In this document: in pieces, positions 56,662-64,000 of the stretch
Numbering within the stretch: position 1 is the stretch's first letter
Layout: each line of letters begins with the position of its first letter
Source of the DNA: Hysterangium stoloniferum
Taxonomy: Eukaryota; Basidiomycota; Agaricomycetes; Hysterangiales; Hysterangiaceae
NCBI GenBank assembly: GCA_015178975.1
Contig: WHVD01000079.1
Coordinates: forward strand, 310,001 to 374,000
Direction: 5' to 3'
DNA: 64,000 bases
Made by a program: the position numbers and the translations under genes
The notes under the pieces: model-generated
The model's database searches: none
What the model saw: the letters and a program-made list of their open reading frames with translations, nothing else
Told to the model about the DNA's origin: nothing

Positions 56662-57109
56662 GTGTCTTATGCACCAGTCATTGGAATACCCGCCAGGACC
56701 CACACACATCAACCCTGTCTATATCCAACCCTGTCCCAAGTACCAGTTCACTGGACCCCCTGGACAACCAATCAGCTCTCTAATGGAGCCCCGTTCCCAT
56801 TATGGTCAAATGACCTGTCATGTTTTGGACCCTGCTCCCATTCCGTTCCATCCCTAACACCTAGTTTGGTGTTTACTTGCCTTGTTTCATGATTACTTGT
56901 TTTGATCTTCATTATTCCCAGATTTGGTATTTCAATCTATTGACCAAATTGACTACACCCAGACTCCCTGGGTTTTCTGTCCACTTGTCTGAAATTGGAC
57001 ACCATGATCTCATGAGGGTGCAGCCTATAAGCTGAAGCCAAGTCCTACTGGAATATCCACAGGTTTCTCTGGCAACCCTCCATGAGCCTGCACAACCCTT
57101 AACAGAAGT

Positions 57110-57880
57110 CCCCAATATGACATGGGAAGGGCAATCACAGCCATATGGGAAATTGGAAGTCCAGTGTGGAACAGGATGCCTAACACTTCAAGAGAAAAAA
57201 ATTGAGGAAGAATAAAAATACTATTCCAAGCCAAATATGTAGTGTTTAAGGATGTTATTATTGATCCATGAGTAAGTATTCAGCAAGGTTCCAAAAGGAG
57301 ACTGACTTATGTTTTTTAGGTTCAGTGAATTTACAAATGTATATACTGTATATAATTCTGAATAATGTAAACTTTAATCACTTTAAAAATAAGTCTCTGA
57401 ATGAGAATAAATGGGAAGCTGGAATGTACAGAAGCCCTCAGTATGACATGGTCACAGAAGGAATACAAAAGTTATGTGATCAAGGATTTGAAAATATTAT
57501 TTTAAGACAGATATGACTGCTGATGTAGTGTTTAAAGATCTTATTATTGATCCACCAGGTTGTGAAGTGACCAAGTAAAGTTGTGGGGTGGTAGCATGGG
57601 GGCTTGCCCCCCATGGGTCATAGCCTTGTTGACCCATAAGTAAGCATTTAGGCAAGGTTGCAAAAAGAGACTGACTTACATATATCTTTTAGATTCAACA
57701 AATTCAAAAAAACATATAATTGTATATAATTTTAATCATTTTAAAATAAACTTCTCTGAGCTGGATCATGTGCCCTGATAAATAATCAGAATTGTTGATA
57801 CAGAGTAAAGTTGTGGGTGGTAGGCTCCCCACGGGTTCACCCCTTGTATTTTACGCGATGAATAGTGTTAAGCGCCTACC
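57110..57880. repeat. diverged tandem duplication beside the transposon stack
   Basis: A block near 57200-57460 and a second near 57520-57770 share GTAGTGTTTAAGGATGTTAT / GTAGTGTTTAAAGATCTTAT, ATTATTGATCCA, AAGAGACTGACTTA and AAATAAACTTCTCTGA-like segments. A short open piece (SPQYDMVTEGIQKLCDQGF) is present but no family is recognised. The block ends at a CCCCCCC run near 57882. Confidence 0.45.
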
Positions 57881-58100
57881 CCCCCCACACGTGCCCAAGA
57901 GCGAGACTGCTTGAACTGCAGCTTTCCTTTATTCCCTCACGTACATCTCTTGATTATCGGGGTGATGTAGGTGCTCAAGATGCCTTTTATACCAATAAGA
58001 CTGATAGTAGCACTCAAATATCTAGCGGTAACTTGTAACCCTTTTTGACGGGCCAATATCCGTCTTTTCCTAGTGATCCAAGTCATTCCTAAATCCCACC

Positions 58101-59555
58101 ATGGCTCGAGGAGGGGAACCTAGCCCATATGTACCAAACGTTTTTTTTAGGGAAGAAAACCCATCGCGTCGTGCTCCTGCCGGTGTTCCATCGCCTTTCA
58201 GAGGACGACCCAACCACCAGCAACGTGAGGAAAATAATCCTGGGAGTAATAGGCAGCATTATGCCCAACCTCCAGACCCAGGATTTCCAGGCCCTCATAG
58301 CAATCAGTGGGGGTACGCCGTCCCTCCGAATCCATATCCCCCCCAGGCAGGTCATTACCCCCCACCTGGTCCTTATCCCCCTCATTTCCCCCCTCCTCCT
58401 GGTCCTTATCCACCGCATGCCGCATATCCTCCGACTGGCGCATTTCCTCCTGCTCATGGTTATGGCGGCTTCCCGCCACCTGGTCCCTATCCCCCTTACG
58501 TCGCACCCGGTAATACACCTCATCAACGCAACGGTCACCCTCCTCCTACCGCACCATATCCACATATGCCAATGGGTCCACCACCTTATGTATATCCATA
58601 TCCATATACAGGTGGTATGCCATTTGGTCCTTTACCATATGGGCAGCCAGAGCAACCCGTGCCCGTTGAACGTCCCTTGGAAGCAGGTGATGTCCTAGTT
58701 GATAGATGGGCCGCGGGGCCTAATTGTGCGTGTTCCAATTCCTGCTTTTTTACCATTTCCCATCATATCCGGGTTCATCTATCGCATTCTTCGACAAAGG
58801 CGTGATGCTGACAAAACCGTACAGATGGTCCTGTATTGACGCCGCTCGAAATTAGCATCCTGGACGTCAAAGTACAGATTAACCCACTGCTCGCGCCATC
58901 AACCGACACAGCTGACCAGCCTTACCTGGAGTATAACGTGTTGCTACCTGTCCGCTCGGCCCGCCGCTCCACAGATCAAGCCGGGAGATCCTGGACAGGC
59001 GGTCGCACCGCACCCGCTACATTTCCACGCGTAACCAAGCTCAACCTGATTTCGAAGACCTTCAAGTGGGTAATGATCATCGAGGCGGACAACCCAACCC
59101 TTGGAGTCACATGCTCAGATGTCCTCCATGGCATTCACGAAGACATGAACCGTCTTGCACCGCGCTCCACCATCGAGGGGCTTGCACCCCGGGAGTACAA
59201 TCTCCTCATGGAGTCGTATAAGATCAACCGCAGCACGGCACGCCATGCGCCCGGTGGCGAGTTTGGCGCACCCGTGAAGAGAGGTGACTTTTTACACAGG
59301 TCTATAATGTTTGATGGTATTGTGGAAGATGAGGCATTCACGCTGCAGAAGCTCGGCGCGTCTGGCCCCGGGTGGAAGGGATTGAAAACGGATAATAAAC
59401 GGCGGGGGTACCCTGTTACTTTTGTGTTGAATCTCGACGAATTTGTGATGGGTCGTATTCACGGTCGTATGGACGATTCTGCGTCGTCTGCGACTGATCG
59501 TGATGACACCACAGAAACGGGTACCACTACAGAAACAGGTGACCACGATACTTGA
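58101..59555 (+). CDS. DUF6699-domain protein with Pro/Gly/Tyr-rich N-terminus
   Basis: Two exons, 58101-58725 and 58825-59555, joined by a GTGCGT..CGTACAG intron that restores NYGPVLTPLEI. The first about 195 residues are low complexity with PPGPYPP and related repeats, as in proteins that form flexible or membrane-proximal tails. The C-terminal half (LLDVK-type start, INPLLAP, TFKWVMIIEADNPTLGVTCS, DVLHGIHEDMNRL, REYNLLMESYKINR, FTLQKLGASGPGWKGLKTDN, RGYPVTFVLNLDEF) matches what I remember of the basidiomycete DUF6699 family, whose function is unknown. It ends in an acidic Ser/Thr tail. The ATG context (CACCATGGCT) is good. Intact; codon use looks like its right-hand neighbours. Confidence 0.85.
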
Positions 59556-59853
59556 GTCTGAATTCGACGCCCTCGGTACTTTCATTTTTTGGACCCTCTC
59601 CCATGCATTTTCGCTTGTATCAAGCGTTTATCTGTTGTAATTTGTCGGTCATCTTCAAACTCTTTTGACTGTGCTCTACACTGATTTGGTATTGTTTGGT
59701 CCCATTGTTGTCCTTGTTCTCACATCACCTCCCACTGTTTCCCACTAGTATGCATGTAGATTTTCAATAAAGTAGTGGTTTTGTTCCCCATCACTCATTC
59801 TAGTCTGTCTGCGCCTGCGGCAGATACTAGTCTTATAGCATTGAAAGTCATCA

Positions 59854-61594
59854 CTATAAAACAGCAATAACAGCAATAAAAACCGATAAGAGAAACATAA
59901 CCACCCAAAGTAATAAATGACTCCGCACAGGTCCCATATCAACAGCCTCTTTTAACGCGTTCTCCATACACTCTGCCATCTTATTAATACCAAAGACATC
60001 ACTAGCACGCCGCATCGCGCGTTCACTCAGTTGACGTCGTTCTTCCTGCGATAAACTAATTATCCCCATAATAGCCTCACTCCACGTTTCAGCATCCGGC
60101 GCTCTAAGCCACCCTGTCCTCATGGAGGCAGGCTGACCAGACACATCCGGGTCCACAATGCTCTCCATCGGACCACCACTGTTACACGCTAGGACTGGCA
60201 GACCAGAAATCATCCCCTCCACAGGGATAATCCCAAAGTGCTCGTTGGTTGGCGTGTAAAGCAGTGCGAGTGTCTTGGGCGATGTGAGTAGCCACGTGCG
60301 CTGTTCCTCGGTGAAGTTGAGCAACAGGATTACGTCGGGGTCGGGGTCGGGGCCGGGACCGGGGCCAGGGCCACCGTTGCAGCCTGAGAGACCCATTTCG
60401 GCCGATCTGACGACGCAGCTGAGCGAATGGAGCTCGCATAGCGAGGTAAGATGAGCGACTGTTTCAACATTATCATTTAAACGAGGATCGAAGCCGCCTG
60501 GAACCTATATCAGATCGCAAAGGGAGGGAATAACACTAGGGGTATACCTGCAAGTATGAGTCTTAGCTTATCCAGGCCGCTCAAGTTGCCTCGTTTACTT
60601 AACAGCTGTCGTCTCACAATAGCAAATGCTTCGATAGCCAGCGCTGCATTCTTTTTCTTTTCAAACCGATTCAGCGATACGAGCGAGGGTCTATCACTTT
60701 GCTGCACAATTCTAAACAAGATGGTAAGCAATCCGCCAACATCTTAAATATGACCATCACATACGAAAATATACTTCCTAAGTCTGCATTGGCTGCGGCA
60801 CGGGTATTGGTGTACGCCTCGATGTTTATGCCTGGATATACTACTCGAGGATCGTGTCTGATGGTCTTGAAGTTGTTCCGGAAAACGCGGGCGGTGAACT
60901 CGGAATTAGCAAGGAGGATATCGGTTTCACCTATGACAATGTGTCAACGTATCAGAAAGAAAAATGAATGTTGCGTAGACGTAAGAGTTACATACGAGTG
61001 GTAAGCTCTTCAAGCCAGTCCATGGGCATACGATATATCGCCTTGATGGACAACCTTTTATATCGCCCGGATTCGCCTTCAACGAATTGACCACCAGCAA
61101 GAAGTTTATCTGGAAAGTGTCCATAAAAAACGACACGTTTATGAGCAATTCTTCGGAGGAAGGGTATACATGTCGACAGCTGGTCAACTAAGTATACATC
61201 GTAGTCTGATGCCTTTCCAGAAAGAAGCAAATAGGCGGTAAGATGAAGTTGTCGTAGATGTGCAAAGACGATATGGCCCTTGCCGAGAATTGCTCTAGGA
61301 AAAGGAGGCCGAATGTACCGTACTGTCAGAATGCCTAAATAGCAACTTAAGGACTCAATTAACGAATCGACGCAAGGGGAATGCGTACCACCCTTCTTGG
61401 TCTCAGGAAAGCAGTGGTCAGGGTTATGATGCGAGGTGAAGATATGGACTTCATGGCCAAGCCGTTGTAACCCAAGCGCAGCATCGACAATGAGACGTTC
61501 AGCACCGCCTAAACATAACTAGTTAGTAAAACTGCGGCAATTCTAAGGACTACATACCAATTCCGAGGTCAGGGTGCAAAATTGCGATTCTCAT
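59854..61594 (-). CDS. ALG2: alpha-1,3/1,6-mannosyltransferase ALG2
   Basis: Minus-strand gene of about six exons starting MRIAILHPDLGIG at 61594. Then GGAERLIVDAALGLQRLGHE and HIFTSHHNPDHCFPETK; VVFYGHFPDKLLAGG (family HFPD); ETDILLANSEFTARVFR; VVYPGINIEAY; SLNRFEKKKNAALAIEAF; and the GT4 E-x7-E motif NEHFGIIPVEGMISGLPVLA. A hydrophobic C-terminal segment (LLLWVVMFLLSVFIAVIAVL) ends the protein at 59854. ALG2 adds the second and third mannose to dolichol-PP-GlcNAc2Man on the cytosolic ER face. An unusual Gly/Pro/Asp run (GPGPGPGPDPDPD) lies before VILLLNF in the last exon. Its 5' end faces the F-box gene across about 295 bp. Complete and housekeeping-like. Confidence 0.9.
60330..60372 (+). 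other. G-rich tract with G-quadruplex potential in ALG2
   Basis: The plus strand reads GGGGTCGGGGTCGGGGCCGG, continuing GACCGGGGCCAGGG: at least five G runs of three or more within 43 bp. It encodes the GPGPGPDPDP stretch of ALG2 on the other strand. It may be length-variable. Confidence 0.6.
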
Positions 61595-61888
61595 TTTGGA
61601 TTTCTTACATAAGCACCGATAGCTTATCCCATTATTTGATAAGTGTGGTGCGAGAATAATAGGTCTTTACTTGAATAATACGGTGGACTCTAGCGGAACC
61701 TGCTGTCGACTATCAGCTCTATCGATCACAAGGAAAGAGCTCTTAACTCTCTCAAAGAATATTCAGACACTTCATAAGCTCCGATCTGGCCAAATTTGAC
61801 CTCGAGGGATTTGATGGTGACATCACGTGACTAACTGTGACACGCCCCTCCGGCGGGGTTTTCTTACAAGGTATTTGGTCGTACTAGC
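61595..61888. promoter_or_regulatory. divergent intergenic region between ALG2 and the F-box gene
   Basis: About 294 bp separate the two start codons, so both promoters must lie here. No clear TATA box; a GTGACATCACGTGAC stretch near 61820 contains a CACGTG E-box and a TGACATCA CRE-like site. Confidence 0.5.
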
Positions 61889-63543
61889 ATGAACACCGAT
61901 TATGAAGGTTTCATTCACAAATCAGGAAAGATAACACTCCTGTACCGTGGTCCTTGGGCAGGCGACCGGTTCGCATTCTGGGATACTAGTCAAGCCAAAC
62001 TTGATGGTTACGAAGACGTCAGTGACGAAGTATGCAAAGAACTTAGAGCGGTATGGGCCAGCGAATATCGATCCCAGCCATCGGGTATATGGCCCATAGA
62101 GACTAAATATGGACTAATATAAACTGACATTTCCGATAAAGCGACCCGAAAGGAGCTTTCAAATAAAAACAAAAAGTCTGATCTATACGATGAATTGGGT
62201 CAACAAGTGGAAGGAGTTAAGTTTAAGTTTAATCGATCTCAAGCGGTAAAGGAGGTTCCTTTTGAAAAACCGCCTCCGGAGATTATCAGCATTATCCTCC
62301 ATTTCGCCATGGGCCTTCGTGAACGCGGACGATCTAGGTCTAGTACCTTAGTGACATGCACTCATGTTTATCAGACTTGGCGAAATTTGGCCATTCGTGA
62401 TCCAGGGCTATGGTGTCTCCTCGAATCGGGTGATTTAACAAGTCAAACTGAAACGTTTCTTGCCCGCTCCCAAAGTACAGATCGGAAAATGTATTTAGAC
62501 ATCATGGTTGAAGATGCTCATTATGACAGCCACAATGGCACACCCGAGTCAAAGCTGGAGAAATTCATATCTTTAGTAAGGCCGCATTCAAGCCGATGGG
62601 CACGTTTCACGTATCTCGGGGAGTCAGAAACGTTTGATGTGGTGTTAGCAAAGGAGTTAGATTTTTCTGTAAGTCCGTCATAAGTGTACTTGACTTCAAC
62701 TCCTTCAGTCGCTCCTATCGTTGACTATCAATTGTGAAAATCTTATGTCTGGGACCCTCGCTGACATTTTGATCAGGGCTAAAAGACTCGAGGAATTGGA
62801 TCTGCTTCAATGTGCTTTTGGTGATCGGCGTACATCATACCCGGATAAACCCGTTTCCCTCAATAACCTACAAACGTTGAAACTCAATAATTTGGGTGGC
62901 CGATTTGCTATGTGATACGAAATGTCTCATTCCCGAATCTAGTGTGTTTTCAACTCTACCCCCAAGGCAACGCTGAGATATCTCACTGACTTGGATTATG
63001 TTGCAGCATCATTTGACATTGATTAACGATACAACTGATCAATTCGTAATACCGGACTACCTGTCGGAGGGGAGAGACCGCCAGCAAGCAGAGTTGATAC
63101 GAACGTTCTTTATGTCTATCCCGAAGCTCAATACGCTGGTCCTTGGCGGGAAACTGGCCAGTGGCCATATTCTTTGCGAGTTATCAAACCACCTTTCTAT
63201 AACTTGTGAGTTATATTCACCACACATCCACTTCGAAGAAGAGAGGAGGTTTTCGCGATACGAAAAACCATCAAATATTTTACTCCCCGAGCTACATACA
63301 TTGAAGGTCTCGAAGATCAGTCATTGTGCGATCAACCGCTTGATCCAAGAGCGAGAGAAGCTGGGGGCATCATCGTTAAAGCAACTCCATGTCGCCGGTG
63401 TCTTCCGTGGGCTTTGTGATTATTTCGCAGACCGGATCTCCTCTACAGAGCCTCTCATCATTAAGACGTGGGAGGAGTATAGCGCAGAAATGATGGCCCC
63501 AGATCAGGAAATGGAATGCGAAACTGGTTCCGAGTCTGTCTAA
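61889..63543 (+). CDS. F-box domain protein
   Basis: Probable exons: 61889-62084, 62142-62668, 62709-62911 and about 62970-63543. The first 57-nt intron (GTATAT..AAAG) removes an in-frame TAA, so 61889 is the likely start (MNTDYEGFIHKSG). The F-box lies in exon 2: VPFEKPPPEIISIILHFAMG, then CTHVYQTWRNLAIRDPGLWC. It is followed by leucine-rich segments (RLEELDLLQCAFGD, LNNLQTLKLNNLGG, IPKLNTLVLGGKL, LLPELHTLKVSKI) resembling degenerate LRRs. F-box proteins bring substrates to SCF ubiquitin ligases through Skp1; the target is unknown. The exon 3/4 joint (about 62911-63000) does not resolve cleanly in frame. That is either a splice I cannot place or a one-base indel. Such genes are strongly amplified in Agaricomycetes. 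Confidence 0.75.
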
Positions 63544-64000
63544 CGTTGTTAGATTAACTAGTTCACTGACCATGCTATAGCATTTTAGAATAATACCGTA
63601 GTTTTCGAATACAGTGTTCTTCTGTGAGGTGGTGACCCGGGTCTTTGAGGTTTCTTTTAATCGGACGACCTGGTCTTGATTGTGTCTCGCCAGTTCCCAG
63701 GCCAGAACCCGGGGGGTCAGACAGGTCACTAGTGTAAGACGCACTACGACAGGCTCCAACTGCAAAACTGCACTATATTACCCGATTTGGACATGCTGGG
63801 AAACGATCCTTGTTTGAACATTATGGCAAAATCGGTTCAAACTGGTTACACAATGCTTTACAATAGGCATGTCAATTCCCCACTGGGGGATGATGTTCTT
63901 ACTGATCAGAGCGGGGCAACAACTTGGGTGAAGTCGTTATAAAGGCCGTTTTCAGATAATTAAATTAGCAAAGTCGTTCCAAGGTTTTTAAGAGAGTCAA
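63544..64000. other. 3' flank of the F-box gene
   Basis: No supported gene. The minus-strand open stretch at 63376-63765 overlaps the F-box exon and lacks family features. Confidence 0.4.

Larger units (their letters stand above)
38582..57104 (-). mobile_element. outermost family-A LTR unit of a nested transposon stack
   Basis: Starts TGTTAGGACCAGAAATCCC and ends CAACCCTTAACA. The 5-bp flanks gaagt are identical at 38577-38581 and 57105-57109. The left LTR runs 38582-39715, resumes at 54571 and ends at 54662. A second, partial LTR occupies 56662-57104 after a reversed family-E LTR. The simplest reading is one insertion whose interior was later deleted and filled with other elements. Broken; the oldest layer of the stack. 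Confidence 0.5.

Noticed and set aside
58089-58565. 158-codon Arg-rich minus-strand ORF
   Set aside because: Complement of the Pro/Tyr-rich exon of the DUF6699 gene.

Overview
The window reads as a transposon-rich accessory region of a filamentous basidiomycete, probably an Agaricomycete; a Rhizoctonia-like species would fit, but the species is inference. Supporting signs are short 50-70 nt GT-AG introns packed into every host gene, fungal gene families (CYP monooxygenase, Abhydrolase_3 esterase, DUF6699, F-box, ALG2), chromodomain Ty3 elements, a Crypton-type tyrosine recombinase and Tc1 elements. No rRNA, complete tRNA or CRISPR was found.

Host genes sit at the two ends and as islands. At the left is an alpha/beta-hydrolase esterase (315-1676). 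A complete cytochrome P450 lies at 10724-13055 on the minus strand. A fragment of a flavin monooxygenase lies at 31375-32010 and a possible BCS1-like fragment at 36241-36565. The right end is ordinary gene-dense DNA: a DUF6699 protein with a Pro/Tyr-rich tail (58101-59555), the ER mannosyltransferase ALG2 (59854-61594, minus), and an F-box protein (61889-63543) that shares a divergent promoter with ALG2.

Almost everything from 2.2 to 57.1 kb is mobile DNA. I recognise at least six LTR families, labelled here A to F by their termini (A TGTTAGGATAC..GTCGTAACA; B TGTTACAACTG..TTCTTAACA; C TGTTAGGATCC..TCTTAACA; D TGTCACAACTG..TCATGTCA; E TGTAATGTATT..ACCTCACA; F TGTTACGACCC..CACTTAACA). Many copies are solo LTRs with exact 5-bp target duplications visible in the sequence. 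There is one long Ty3/chromovirus element (43068-51364), a truncated Ty3 element with an antisense extra ORF (4625-9250), a small copia-type element that carries only gag (17512-19154), copia pol remnants (21290-23604, 35534-35950), two Tc1 elements with long terminal inverted repeats (2995-4437, 40313-41901), an isolated Tc1 end (9356-9571), a Crypton-like gene (32229-34540), and two non-coding inverted-repeat elements.

The most striking architecture is the nest at 38582-57104. Target duplications allow the order of insertion to be read: an outer family-A LTR unit, then an A-type LTR (39716-54570), then a family-E solo LTR (40127-52117) hit by a Tc1 element and by a family-A solo LTR (42288-51405), which was itself hit by the Ty3 element. 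A second unifying signal is a short stem-loop (CAGC-loop-GCTG within GGACTTGGCTTCAGC...GCTGCACCCTC) that recurs about 16 times in otherwise different LTR families and keeps its pairing in most copies.

Limits: all calls come from reading the sequence by eye; exon borders are approximate unless given, and family names rest on motif recognition, not database searches.
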